DNA of 64,000 bases, from positions 80,371,001 through 80,435,000 of the forward strand of contig JALJCS010000002.1 in NCBI GenBank assembly GCA_023055355.1, in the 5' to 3' direction. This document shows positions 12,477-24,900 of this stretch, one piece after another. The stretch's first letter is position 1, and every line of letters begins with the position of its first letter. Made by a program: the position numbers and the translations under genes. The stretch is from Agelaius tricolor. Lineage: Eukaryota > Chordata > Aves > Passeriformes > Icteridae. The notes under the pieces were generated by a model. That model saw nothing but the letters and a program-made list of their open reading frames with translations. It was not told the DNA's origin and did no database searches.

Positions 12477-14271
12477 CTGTTTTCAGAGGCATGATAAAGG
12501 CTTTTGGGTACCTCAGCTCATAGGCAGAGACTATTATACTGACTCTCTAAGGGTCAGAGAACTGTTTGAAATACAATGGACTACCATTGTATGAATAAGC
12601 AGATTAATTTATAACTGCAGAATGTCCCTTTTCCATTCTATGAGGCCATAAAATCACCACTGTCTTGGTGTTTAGTGTGGTCCAGTACCATTGTGAAAGC
12701 ATTGCAGCAGCTGTAAACAGTGTCACCATTATTACTCTGTTTACTTCTCTACCATGGACCTTCTCTTTGACCCAAATTTACAGGACAGAATTTGGAGGAT
12801 TTTTACCTTCCTGCTTCTCTCCTGATTTCTGGGTTTCTTAGTGCAGTGAAATAAATGAGCTACTTCTTTATTTTTTCTCACCGATTTATAAGAAATATGA
12901 TGGGCCCAAACAGCTTTTGTTTGCTTGTTCTCACTTTGCATGTAAGCAGAGCACCATGAAGAACCCTTGGTGATTAGAGAGGAGTTGAAGAGCTCCAAGG
13001 GGGAGCAAAGTAATAGAGAAAAACCTTTAAGTGCAGGAAGAAACGTCTCATAATAACCTTCCTGTAGATAAAAAAAGTCAAAGGCTGAGACGTGCTAATT
13101 TGAAAAGGCAGATGGAATTCTTGTGTACATTTGAAAAGTGACAACTCCAAGTGTGCTTTCAAGGTGAGATTTCAAAAAACACTTGCCTGAGTTAGGAGCA
13201 CAAACCTAACTGGAATCTGAGTATTTAAAAAAAATCTCATGCTAGAATCACTAGAGAATAAAAATATGTTGTAGACTTGAAGAGTAATATCTAAAATATG
13301 GCCATTTTCATGCCCATAGTCCACATCTGCAAGTAATTATGGGTGCAAATGTGGATATGTCAACATCTACATACATTAATGTACCTGTTAATCTGATAGT
13401 TAAATGTATATTTGTTATCAAATAACATACTCTGCAAACTGTTCCCAGTTATTTGTGCGTGTAAAAAGGGAAGCCATGTTAACATTAACCTTCAGAATTC
13501 TAATGTTGATCTTTTTATCATGCACAAATAGAAATCACACTAATATCAAAGATAAATATACGTATTTGAGGGAGACATTAATACCTTGCCTCATTCTTAT
13601 TTTATTGAGAACTGTATTTTCCACCCATGTTGTTCATCAATTCTCTTTTGTGTAGCAATAAACAAGTGAGTTACATGAACTTAATTGAGCAGAATTGTCA
13701 GTAATTAGTTTTTAAATACTTTCCAGTTCAGGAGGCTAGGCACTGATCTTCCTGATTATTTAAAATTGCCCTTTAAATACTCCTTTGCACATGGAAGTGA
13801 AATTTAGGTTTAAAAACATAATTGCAAGCCCCTCTTCACAAAACTTTACCCAAAGAAAATGTCAGATTTGTATATCTATGGCTCACTCGAAGGAGAGGGA
13901 ATTAATTTTTTCCTCTTTCTTTCAAAGACATATACTGATTAGTTAACTATCATGAGATCTGACATTTTCCTGAGCAGATTTTCATCATAATTGTTGATTT
14001 ATACTAAGAAAAAATATAGTTCCACTGAACTGACTCTCCAATAAGATTACTTTGCTGTGTTGGACCAAAACCATTCGAATGATGAGGAACTTGCTTTCAC
14101 CTAGCTTTGTAGCTTTTAAGATAGAGTTATTCATTTCAGATGTCTGGTATGCACATGAAGTTTTTTCCCTGAAAAACTTCAACCAACTTTGAGACTATGA
14201 TTAACAGGTTATATTGTTATGCTGATTATTAAAGTGTAAACTACCAGCTACTTTGTTAAGTTTTGGCACAT

Positions 14272-14523
14272 TCAAAGTCTGTCTGAAGAACCTGCAGGTT
14301 GAGAAAAGCTTAGCCTCAGTGCTGAAGAGGTGCTTAGTGATGTCCTTCTAAAAATCTTATCAAACTTGTTGTAGACATCTGAAAAGTCACCTTTGGTTTG
14401 TGCCAAGAAGTTTGTCACAGCCTGGAAGTAATCTCTTTTTGATAACCCTTCTCTACTCCTAGAGAGCTCCTTAAAGACCTTGTAATCTGCAGCCGAGAGG
14501 ACTTCTCTGGTAGGTTTCTCCTG
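14272..14523 (-). CDS. Candidate coding exon with protein-like frame, unknown product
   Basis: The minus-strand frame from 14628 to 14272 is open for 118 codons and the part below 14523 reads like a globular protein. It has LSAADYKVFKEL, then LSKRDYFQAVTNFLAQ, then DFSDVYNKFDKIF, then a Ser-rich tail. The spacing of aromatic and Leu residues is reminiscent of small helical domains such as the harmonin-N-like fold, but this is an impression and not an identification. A possible acceptor (gatttcag) sits just above 14523 in phase 0. No convincing phase-0 donor to the 12476 exon was found, and the frame ends at TGA (14274-14272). The right relation to the other exon candidates is therefore unresolved: either an exon is missing, or this is a terminal exon or a decayed retrocopy. 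Confidence 0.3.
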   Translation of the reverse strand, partial: QEKPTREVLSAADYKVFKELSRSREGLSKRDYFQAVTNFLAQTKGDFSDVYNKFDKIFRRTSLSTSSALRLSFSQPAGSSDRL

Positions 14524-14809
14524 CTGAAATCTGCTGTGGCTCCTGGGAATCACATCATGAAAACAAACTGTATTGCCTGCCTTTTGCCATCTGAAGGAGT
14601 TCAGTATTGTCCATTTATACTTTGGCATTTCTGGCTTTTGCTTTATTTATATGGACACACATAACCCTCCAAGGCACTATATTTGAAGGCAGCACATTAA
14701 AAGAACATTAGCCTGCATTCCTGCCTCCACCAGCCCTTTGTGTAAGCAATGATGCAGGCTCTAATTACCCTGTATACATTCAATAATTTTTCCCCACCAG
14801 TGCTCTTAC

Positions 14810-14818
14810 CTCACTCAT
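14810..14818 (-). CDS. Candidate first coding exon end (ATG plus two codons)
   Basis: On the minus strand an ATG at 14818-14816 is followed by two codons (Ser, Glu) and a very good donor (GAG|gtaagag). Phase 0 matches the phase-0 acceptor proposed at 14524. A TATA-like 'aatatacc' lies about 40 bases upstream. A minimal first coding exon is biologically ordinary but almost free of information, so confidence is low. Confidence 0.15.
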
Positions 14819-14829
14819 AGCAAGGCCGG

Positions 14830-15690
14830 AGCCTAGGACTCAGTCAGGATGGTATATTGAATGGAGCTATGTTGTAAACAATGTTTCATAGACCTCTTCC
14901 CCTATCATTGCAGAAGTTCAAGGTGTGTGATCAAAACAAAAACACTGTGGGATTAAAACCAAAACAATGGTTGCCCAAGTAAAACCAAGACAGGTTCTAC
15001 TGCAGCCTTTGACACTGTGGGTATGTTTACTGTGGGTAAGTGTGTTCTGTAGAGATAACTGAGCACTTCAGGCACCAGGAACAATTCTGCAGCAACTCAA
15101 GGGAATTCATTCTTCAAAGTTAAGCTCAGAGATACCTGAAGCTGGACTGGTTCTTGCAGCTGGGTTAGCTTGGGCTGACAAGAGTTTGCAATGTAGAAAA
15201 TAACACAGAGCTTTTTCATGTTGCTTGGTTGTATTTTTCAAGGATGGTCAGTCAGCAGTGTTGTATTTCTTACTACCTAACTCACAGGATACTGCTGGGA
15301 TACTCCTTTTGTGTGTGGGCTCAACGTACATAGCCCCAAGCAGAACTGATGGGAGCCATACGTTGAACTGAGCTGTTACAAATAATAAATTATCAGCCAG
15401 CAAACTAAATGTATTACTTAATTAAACTAAGAATCTTTAGAGATATTTTTTTATGCAAAAACAAGGCATCAATGGGTCTTTCAATAGACATCTCTCAATG
15501 CTATCATCAGACCTCAAAGAAGTAGAGAAAAGATAATATACTATTTCATATATGTGGAATAATATTTAAGGAGTACCATTAAAAATAAATAAAATTACTG
15601 TATATAGTAAGAGATTCATATATGTAAGAAAGAAAAACTGGGACCCCCGAACCCAAGATTATGTAAAAAAATCCATTGTTACCTATATAT
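14830..15690. other. Unassigned DNA upstream of the exon candidates
   Basis: No CpG island, exon or repeat family is recognised. A short direct repeat of 'ctgtgggta' occurs at about 15014-15038. If the minus-strand gene is real its promoter would be here, but nothing beyond a weak TATA-like string supports that. Confidence 0.35.
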
Positions 15691-16285
15691 AATAGAATCA
15701 CAGAAGGGTTTGTGTTGGAAGGGACTTCAGGGATCATTTAGTTCCAATCCCCTGATCATGGTAAGGGACCTATTTCACTAGGCCGCGTTGCTCAGAGCCC
15801 CATCCTGGGGCTTGAGCACTTCCAGGGATGGGACACTGATGGCTTCTCTGGGTAACCTGTTCCGATGTCTCACCACCCTTGCAGAGATTTCTTCCTTATG
15901 TCCAATCTAAACCTACACTCTTTAAGTTCAAAGCCATCCATTCCCCCTTGTCACTACACGTCCTTGTCAAAAGTCCCTCTCCAGCTCTCCTGTAGCCCCT
16001 TTAGGTACTGGAAATCTGCTGCAAGGTCTCCCTAGAGCCCTCTCTGCTCCAGGCCAAGCAACCCCAAATCTCACAACCTGCCATCATAGGATGTGCTCCA
16101 GCCCGGTGATTGCCTTTGTGGCCTCCTCTGGACTTGCTCCATGGGTCCATGTCCTTCCTTTGTGGGGGCCCCAGATCTGGAGGTAATCCAGATGGGGTCT
16201 CATGAGAGCAGAGTAGCGGAATAAGAATGTTGAGACAAAGTTTCTCTGCTGTGTTCTCTGAGTCTGCAGTACACAGCCAGATGCC
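15691..16285 (-). mobile_element. 5'-truncated CR1 LINE
   Basis: On the plus strand the block opens with 'aatagaatcacagaaggg', the reverse complement of a CR1 3' end, and continues through the typical CR1 3' UTR into the C-terminal part of ORF2. The element therefore lies on the minus strand with its 3' end at the lower coordinate. Near 16170-16230 the minus strand still encodes the CR1 phrase YSALMRPHLDY-like (a conserved C-terminal ORF2 segment), so the copy keeps only the last part of the reverse-transcriptase protein. Several frameshifts and stops break it and it cannot be active. The 5' truncation near 16285 is typical of CR1 insertion. Confidence 0.9.
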
Positions 16286-17607
16286 ATTTAAATGCTTCCT
16301 AAATAATTGGAACTTTATAATATTGGAGTGGTTTGGGGTTAGTTTTGTTGAGTTGGGTTTTTTTAATGTGGATACCTCTAAAATTCAATAAACACTGTCT
16401 GTGTGATGGAATGAAAAGTAGCTGCACTCTGCTTCCTATTATTCCTTTCCTATCTGCTTTCCACTCTCAGAGATGATTTTTATTCAGATCCTTTCTTTTT
16501 TATTTTTCCCAGCCTGAAGTCAACTGAGGATTTTTGATGAACTGCTCAGAAACCTTGCTGCCTTGCATACTGAAATCATGAAGTACTGTATATCTCTCTC
16601 TAGAAAGTAAAAGTAAACACCAGAGTGTTCTAACTGAGGTCATACTTTCTCCATGTCTAGACATCTTTGGTAATCTTTCCCTTTTATAATGCTGCTGTGC
16701 CTTCCATGTACTCAGCTGTGAGGAAAGTACTTTGCTCTTAGTTGCATAAAATATGCCGAATTTCCAGACAACTTTCAGTACAGCATCTTAGACTGTTAGG
16801 GCTGGTGTGTGTGATCTTTTATGAAATTAGATTTTTTCCTCTTAGGAACTTTGCTCAGTAAACCAGTGGCGAATTTGGAATGAAAATATGACTGATGTGG
16901 TTCCTTAATGCCCAGCTTGTTAAGCAAATGCTGCTGAATCCAGTCCCCAGTAAACAAGCTAAACTTCTTGTTCCACTCGAAATATATTTTACTAAGAATC
17001 TTTGTAGATCACTCTTTATGCAAAAAATAATGTCCCAAGTCATGGTTTTGAGCAGAATAAAGCAAACATTTATTAAATTAAATCATATGCTGAATCAGTG
17101 TTTGCCCATATAGTTCCACTTTTTAAATATTAATATTCTTTTCTAACTCTTTGTACATAAATAATCTTTTAAGAGAGTAACAATGAAATATAGACAATCC
17201 ACATCAAATGAATGTGAGCTTTTGATGTGATTATCAAAGGTCTGTTGGATTTTCTCTAATTTTAATTAGTATTGGGTTCTAACCAACAAATTCTAGTCTC
17301 TCATGGATTTTTTAAATTCAAACATTATGCCCCCTTGCACAAAGGATTTTGGCTTAATTTGGCCCATTATAAAGCTACTGGTTATTAATAAAATTATGTA
17401 GAAGTTCAGATTTTGAAAACTAAAGTGCTGAGGATTTGCTTTAGCATGGAGCAATTAACTAATTGGTCTGTGCAGTAAATGAAACTCCAGTGAAGGCTTT
17501 TGGGGTGGGTCTTTTCAATATTAGCTGTTGGAGAAATACTTTAATGTTTAAAAAGAATACACTAACCGGGAATTCTTCCTGACATATAGAGTCATAAACT
17601 AAGTAGA
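16286..17607. other. Unassigned AT-rich DNA between two CR1 copies
   Basis: No exon or recognisable repeat. Open frames are below 75 codons and overlap on opposite strands (16855-17113). Confidence 0.45.
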
Positions 17608-18151
17608 TCATAAAATCATAGAATCATTAAGGTTGGAAAAGACCTTCAAGATCATGAAGTTCCACCTTTGACCCGTCACCACCTTGTCAATTACACCACA
17701 GCACTAAGTGCCAGATCAAGCCTTTCCTTCAACACTTCCAGGGATGGTGACACCACCACCTCCCTGGGCAAGCCCTGCCAGTGAAGATGTTCTTCATGAT
17801 GTCCAGCCTGAACCTTCCCTGGTGCAGCTTGAGGCCATGTCCTCTTGTCCTGTCAGTGGCTGCCTGGGAGAAGAGACCAACTTTCAGGGAGTTGTAGAGA
17901 GAGATAAGGTGTCCTCTGAGCCTCCTGTCTCCAGGCTAAACACCCCCAGCTCCCTCAGCTGCTCCTCATCAGACTTGTGCTCCAGACCCTTCCCCAGCTC
18001 TGTTGCCCTTCCTGGTCTTGTTCCAACATCTCAATGTTCTTCTTGTAGTGAGTGGCCCAAAATTGGACACAGGACTCAAGGTGTGGCCTCACCACTGCCC
18101 AGTACAAGGGGACAATCACTTTCCTAGTCCTGCTGGGCATACTGTTGTCTC
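17608..18151 (-). mobile_element. 5'-truncated CR1 LINE, 3' half of a U6-CR1 chimera
   Basis: The plus strand starts with the CR1 3' tail in reverse complement ('aaatcatagaatcatt') followed by 'aaggttggaaaagacc', the hallmark of CR1 3' ends. It then runs through 3' UTR and the C-terminal end of ORF2. The minus strand encodes a recognisable ORF2 remnant ([12 protein letters not shown]) near 18050-18090. The 139-codon plus-strand frame at 17708-18127 is an antisense artefact. At its 5' end (minus sense) the CR1 sequence, still in the reverse-transcriptase C-terminal region, stops at about 18151. It is replaced without spacer by a U6 snRNA copy in the same orientation. Confidence 0.92.
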
Positions 18152-18262
18152 AAAAAAATTTTGTCACTCTTTGTGAATCTGCGTGTCATCCATGCCAAGG
18201 AGCCATGCTAATCTTCTCTGTATTGTTCCAATTTTTTGGGTATGTACTACCAAAGTGAAATA
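18152..18262 (-). pseudogene. RNU6 pseudogene: U6 snRNA pseudogene fused to CR1
   Basis: The minus strand matches U6 spliceosomal RNA along essentially its full length. The 5' stem region at 18262-18241 is diverged, while the internal box 'acagagaagattagcatgg' is exact. The 'ggatgacacgca' segment is also kept, and the copy ends in a T run at 18158-18152 corresponding to the U6 3' oligo-U tail. By eye the match is roughly 80 percent, with substitutions throughout, including in the 5' hairpin and in the 3' intramolecular stem. No U6-type external promoter (PSE or TATA at the right spacing) is apparent upstream, so it is a dead copy. It abuts the truncated 5' end of a CR1 LINE in the same orientation, so the pair was most likely inserted as one unit by template switching. 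Confidence 0.9.
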
Positions 18263-18927
18263 TTCAATACTATCATTACTTTCAATGCTGTGGAGAGCTT
18301 AACCACAGAGATACTGGCCGTTGTAAATAGCTATAAAAAAAAGGACATATTGCATGCACATCTGCAACATGTTCCTATGTCATTTTACTGATTCCAGTCC
18401 TTTTTCTCTGGGAAACACCAAATACCATTTGAACAGGCAAAGAAACACAAAGTTAACCAGACTGATCTGACCTACAAGGCCATTTGAGTTGTGCTGAGAT
18501 TAGAAATCAGCTCTATTTTTTTTTTCCTGGTAGACCTTTAACCAAGGAGGAAAGTCCACCCAGGCAGTAAGGGGTGATTCATGGATTCTGAAGCCAGAAA
18601 TGACCACTAGTACCATTTAATCTCTAGCCACAGGACCTATATTATTGTTTTCCCTAGGGGGTCCTTAGAGAGGGGAAAGCTGATGGCCCAGTGGTGGCTG
18701 CCAGCCCTCTAGTCTCTTCCAGCTGCTGCAGGGTGAGAGGCTGAGCATGGTCTGGGAAGGGTGCTGGATGTGAATAGCCATGGTCAGACCCTTACAGGAT
18801 GGGAAATGGGCTTGAGGTTATGCAAAGGAGTAGGCCAACACCAGGAGCTATGTTTCAGGAGTGCCCACCTCCCCACCTCAGTGCCCCCTCTCTTACTTCC
18901 TCTCCCCACAGCTGCTCTAGCCCCTCA
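18263..18927. other. Unassigned DNA
   Basis: A moderately GC-rich stretch at about 18700-18930 has no recognisable coding exon. No target-site duplication matching the left flank of the U6-CR1 insertion is evident right after 18262. Confidence 0.4.
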
Positions 18928-18930
18928 ATC

Positions 18931-18972
18931 CTCTATAGGATAAAAATCCCTATAGGATATCCTATAGGATAC
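18931..18972. repeat. Short palindromic repeat cluster (ctatagga units)
   Basis: Three copies of 'ctataggat' occur within about 40 bases. The last two are joined head to head as the perfect 18-base palindrome 'ctataggatatcctatag' at 18950-18967. It is local sequence structure of unknown origin. Confidence 0.75.
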
Positions 18973-21900
18973 AAATAATCTCCTCAGCTCTATTCCTCTA
19001 TTCCTCTTCACTCACTTCTCCAGGGCTTACTCTGGCACCACTTTGGCTCGCTGTTGAAACTTTGCCTTATGTCAAAGATTGGGTTTCTCCTCTGCATCCA
19101 TTCTGGATGAGTTTTTCACTTTTCCAAAGATGCACAGATTCTTTTCCCTGGGGGCATGAGCTAGCAGCTCCACTCTACAACAGGCGTTTGCTCCCCATTC
19201 ACAGCACGTCAGTGTGTTCAAACTTGTGCCGAATTCAGGCCACCTATCCAGGAGATTCAGCATGCTCTGCAGCTGACTCCTGACTGCTTTTCCTAGCATC
19301 AATGTTTTGTCCCCTTCATACTGTGCCCAGAATTCAGATTATTTTCAAATAAAGGTTAAAATGGCTTAGGACCAAGAGCCTTGCAGTGTCTTATTAGTAA
19401 TGGCCCAGGTAATTAATGCCTTTCCATTAATGCATACATTTTGAGTGCTATCAGTCAAGTGGCTTTTAAATCATTTAATCTGTGCTCTATTAATTACATA
19501 TAATGCAGGATTTTAAAACACAATGTCATGTGTAGTATGTCAAATGCCGCAGTGAAATTTGATTAGACTGTAACAACACAGCTACCTTTGTCAACCAGAC
19601 CTATAATCTTATAAAAGAAAAATCTAAATAAGATAATTTGACAAGAACTACTTTCTCTGAAACTACGTTGAACGCTAGAGCTTTATTTTTAGCTCATAAT
19701 ATCCTTTTGATAGAGTGCTGACTTTGTCCAGCTTTCTAATTTTTTTTTTTCCTAAGATTAGAATTAGAATAACTGATATATCATTTCCTGGGCCATTTTC
19801 TTTAAATGCTATGATTGCTTTGGCAAGTCAGCAATTCCTTGGATTATCCTTTCTTTCCCAAGACTTGGTAAAGAAAATTTACTCTAGTGGTCCAGAGACC
19901 TTCTTGACTAATTTTTTTAAACTTTTCAAGTAAGAACAAGGTTTATAATATTTGATTTTAGCAGAAGATATGAACTATTCAGATGCACTAATTGTTAGGT
20001 TTAATTCCCTTTGATCTTTAATTTTTTAAGAAATCTGTTGGCCAATATTGCCATTGATTTATTTCTGAAAGGAAGAAATGTAGGTATCAAGACCACAGTG
20101 GGACCTCAAGGCAGATGAGTGGCTAAAACTCAGCTCTTGTTCTGACCTAAGAGTGGGAGTGCTGGTTCATCTCACAGCTACCCATGAGGTAGCTGTACAC
20201 CTTATCTTTGGTAAGCATACAAGGGGGGTCTGCAGGGAGTGGTTTATTGATAAGAATGATGAATTTACATGTATGCTGGTTCTTTATCAGCCTCCTAGAA
20301 ATGTTTTGCTGTCTACCTTTTCCTCATCATTACAACTGGTCATGGCACTCAGCAAAACACACTGTACCAAGAAACTCCTCTTTTCCTTTCTAACAGTGCT
20401 GTAACTTCATGCAGTTTGAGAAGTCTTGAGGCCTAACAAGAACTGTGGATCTTCCCACAGCAGGGTTTGTCTGTAGGGTGATGCACCTGGAAAAAGCACT
20501 GCCTGTGGTAAGCATCAAAGTACCCTGAATAACTGTCTGCCCTAGACAATCCCACAGCTTTTCTTGTACCTTGTGGTTTACCAGGCATGACAACAGATGT
20601 GGGTAACTTGTTGCTTTGTAGTTAGTTTGTTTGTTTGTGTGTGTGTTTTCATCTCAGATTTTCACATTCTTGAAAGATGTTTTTGTTCTCCTGGTCTTTG
20701 AAAATCTGCAACCTAGAGGTTGAAAACCTGGAGGCAAACACAGAAGTTGAGATTTCATTGGCTGCAAAATCTAACTGTTACACAAACCTGGTGACTTTCT
20801 GGGTCTTACCATCCTCAGATTTCAGGTCTCGTACAGCAGAAAAGTTCTAAACAGTGAGTTCAGGATTATTTCAGACTAGATATTTTCAGGATACTACAAG
20901 TAGATGTCTGGGGAAGGCTGACACTCTGCTGATTTTTTTTTCCATCATCAATCCCAGTCAGAGATAAGGTCCTGTCTGCACAGACCAATGGGGTGAACTA
21001 AGGTGATGAGGGTCAGAATAACTGTATACAGATAATAAGTCACTACTTATAAGAAAAGATCTAACAAGACCATAAATGTAATAACCTTATTTTCAGAATT
21101 ATGAAAATCAGCAATGAAACTATTATTCAGAGGTGAACTGAAATGCCAGAATCAGAAATACTTGCTCTGTTATTATCAATCAAATGGTGAACTCTTTGGT
21201 GTGTTTCATTCACTCTTTGATGGAGATGGCTTAAAACTGGCATTCATTATTTCTTTTTTTTTTTTGTTTTAGCACACCTTGTTAGAAAGGACACTCAAGC
21301 AGTCCTTAATTACAGTAACATCTTCAATAAAACCCATCCATGGGTCCCTAGATATCTACATATTGTTCTTCAGCAGATACCACCCCTATAAAAACACAGT
21401 ATAAAAATCCCCAAATAAAATCATGGAATAGCCATGTTAAAAAGTGAGTTAGTTGATCTACAAATTTAGGACCATTTAGAAAAAATGTTGCTTCACTTCC
21501 CTTTATCTGTGTTCTCTACATTGCAGGGGGCAGTTATTTCTTTGTTTAATCATGTCTTTGACCACAGTTCAAAAGTCAATATTCTGCTGTCAGATGCTAG
21601 CTTGCAGTTGAGGGATAGGTAAGGAGCTTAACTAGGAAGCTTTGTGAATAGGGAATTGAATTTGCATCTAATTCACAAAGCACACATGTTTACATGACCT
21701 TTAAAAAAGGGAATTAGAGCAGTTTGATCATGAGCTCTAGGCAATCTGACATAGTGAGGTGATTGAATCAAGAGGCTCAGGTACTTCTTAGATGAGAGCT
21801 GAACTGAAAGAGAATTATTTTAATTTAAATACAATTTCATATCAAATTCATAGCTGTGTTAGCATTATGAAATAATTGTAGTGGCACTGCAAATGACTGT

Positions 21901-24900
21901 CCAGAAGCTTCTATGGTAACAACAAACACTCTAAGGCTGTCAGTTCATCCGGGTCCCTTCTTGCTACCAAACAGTGCAGGGAATCCATTGTGGAGATTTT
22001 GTCAGAATGTGGCAAGTGATATTCAGGCAGACATTTAATATTTACTGAGGTCAAATGTATTATAACATTAAATTCTCAGAAGAATACCAAAGCTTGGTTA
22101 AATTACCAATTAAATAGAGGATTTAATTTCTAGACTCCTTTAACACCAAACTTTCATTAGACTACAAGTATGCAAAGGATGATTTTGATTATGTAACCTG
22201 TCCTGTATTTAAGAGCCAAGCATCTCTCATTCTGTGCAAGCACTACATGCCTCTATGGATCTAGAGCACTGGGTTTTGAAATAGGTATAGAAAGTACTTT
22301 TCAAAACCAAGAAGGATATTGGAGTTCTTATTTACTCTCCAAATGCTTAACAGCACTTTTTTCAGGAGCATGTGTAAAACTTTGCCTCCTCACCCACATG
22401 GATATTGGGGATGTGTCTCAGTATGCCTTACATTTCCAGTGAGGATAATACATTGCTTACCAAGGGGAAAGGGAGGTTGGGAGAACCAGAATGTCTGCAT
22501 AGTCTCTGCCAGAAAGTCATGAGTTTATTCTGTCTGTGTTTCCAACTGACAAGGAGCTTTGTGTGTGATGTGTCACTCTGGACAAGGCAGTGCTAAACCT
22601 ACTTTAATAGACATTGCCTTTTTGGACAACACACCGACCAAGTGTTCATCTTTGCCATGGGCCTACAGGCTGAACTGCTTCCAAAATGAAGCTGCCAAAT
22701 AATGCAGTGTGGGGGCTCTGTGGGGCAGATTGCCATTGGTATTAGGATTACCTGTCACGTGCCCATGATAAATGTAAAGTTAACAAACACATGTTCCCAA
22801 CCCAAATTCATTGAGATTTCACAGGATAATAGGTGTAAAGGAGTAGAACAGCAATGTAGGGTTTCCTATCCTTTTAATGGCTTATTAATACTAGTTATAA
22901 ATGTTTAATGGCTGATTACATCTTCGTCCTGCACAAGGCCCCTAACGTGTCAGTGCTCCTCTTGTTCCAAAGGTTATCTGGTTTACTGATTGTTCTGTAA
23001 TGCAAAGGCAGCCCCAGCAAGGTGTCCTCCCTCAACCCTGCTCCCAAGACTTTCCTAGCTGCTCTTCTTCAAGAAGACAGGTTTCTTCCAGTACAGCATG
23101 CCAGGTCAGTCCAGTTCAGAGATTAGGTTTTCTGGTTCTCTGCTGGGAGAAATAAGGGACATATGAGATCGTGAATAGTAATATCAGAAAGATATCTATT
23201 GATGGTAATATCATGTAGATTGTGGGATCTCTTTTTAAGGAATTTTTTCTAATTCATTCCCACACTAGACGAAAAGTTCCTTTTTCTTTTCAGTTTTCTG
23301 AACAACATTGTCCATAAAATTTTTTGAAAGTCTTAGTAATTTATTTAATATTCATAATCATGTTTAATTATAGCCACATGTGATTGTCTATTCTTAGATA
23401 TCAGCTTTCCAGGTTTTAATAACACAAAAGAAAGGTAGTTTGCAAAAAATTGCACAGATACATAGCGCTCAATTTTGATGAAGCTGGGCACGGACCAGGG
23501 ACTGATTATGTCTCTATTGTGCCCAGTACATTGAGGAAATCAAATGGTCTTAGCATCTGGGTTTTAAGACAGTCTAAGTAACAACACAGATGTTACTGCC
23601 AGACTGCACACAGCCTTGTAGTGGATGAGCACAGTAGAAAGATCCTGCAGACATCCCATTTCTCCATTATGTTCCCATTCTGTGTCTCACCTGAAAGGTC
23701 CAATAAGCATCTAATGCCCTTTTAGTTCTCAATAATGGAAATTTATTGCTTTTAAGTTATGATTAAAGTACCCTTCATAGTTTTTGCAATTTTTTTTAAT
23801 GGAAAATGTTGATTTTTTGTTGGAGAAATAAATTCCTTGTTGTATCAGAAGAAGTGTGCTCTAGCTTAAGAGTTAAGCCAGAAGAGAAGAATGAAAATTT
23901 GAAGACCTCAGCCAGTGCTTCAGCTGATTTTCAGAATGCAAACATTTGCATTCTGGTTGAAAATTCAATATTTTCCACTTATGAGTTCAATTTCTCTTCT
24001 TTTTCTTCACATTTACTGCAGTTTTTTAATGAAAATTGCATTTTTAAACCAGTCTATTACACTATGGAGAGCACTTGCTTGTCAGTCCTTCACTGAATCT
24101 CTGATCAGTTACACCTGCTCATTTCTGCAATAAGAGCCCCTGACATGGTTCATGGCAGGTGCATTTCAATGCCGCAGTTCTCACCTGAGATTTAAAGGAA
24201 GCTGTTTAAAAACAGCTTAAAGGAACATGCTTAAATACTTTTGATTACATTGATTTGATTTAAATTAAATTTTGATGATTAAAAGGAGCACGTTTAAAAA
24301 CTTTTCTTATTAGCTAAGGTGAGGGATGGGTTTCAGGTCTGCTCCCCACCAGCCAATAGGACATAAACAAATATTTTTACATAGATACAAAATTTATAGT
24401 GCATGCAGGAGAACATATATACATTATACAACATGCATGACTGGGACAAGAAGTGTTATGAATTACTGAAAAGCAGCCTTGTTAGCTTTTATACTTTATC
24501 TTATCTGTTTCTTTCCTACTAAATACTTCACAGTCCTGACCTTTCCAGCAAAATTTCATCATGTGAAATAAACTGAAATGCATGTCTTCACTTGGTCACA
24601 AGCACAATCTGCTTCTCAGTGATTGTATGCACTGGATGAATCAGTATTCTCAGCAAACACAGTAAACACAAAATCAGGATCACAGCCCTTCTTAAAAGGA
24701 AATGTTCAAGAAATTATTACAGTGATGAAGGTGTTCAAATATCTGTTGCTGTTGTTGCTTGTGTAAATAGTTTCATTTATAACACTTCACTGTTGAGGAA
24801 CATTACGAAGCTGTTCTCCTCCCAGATGGTTTATTAAACACTCTGCTCCTGCAGGAAATTATCAAGTCTACATGCTCTGCTCTGGATCTCTGCCTCCCTA

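Noticed and set aside
17708..18127. 139-codon plus-strand frame, Pro/Ser-rich
   Set aside because: It is antisense to a CR1 LINE; the frame is a by-product of CR1 codon composition.
20783..20850. Minus-strand segment ending in a donor-like gtaaga with a short protein-like reading
   Set aside because: The acceptor is poor and the implied exon is under 40 bases; insufficient.
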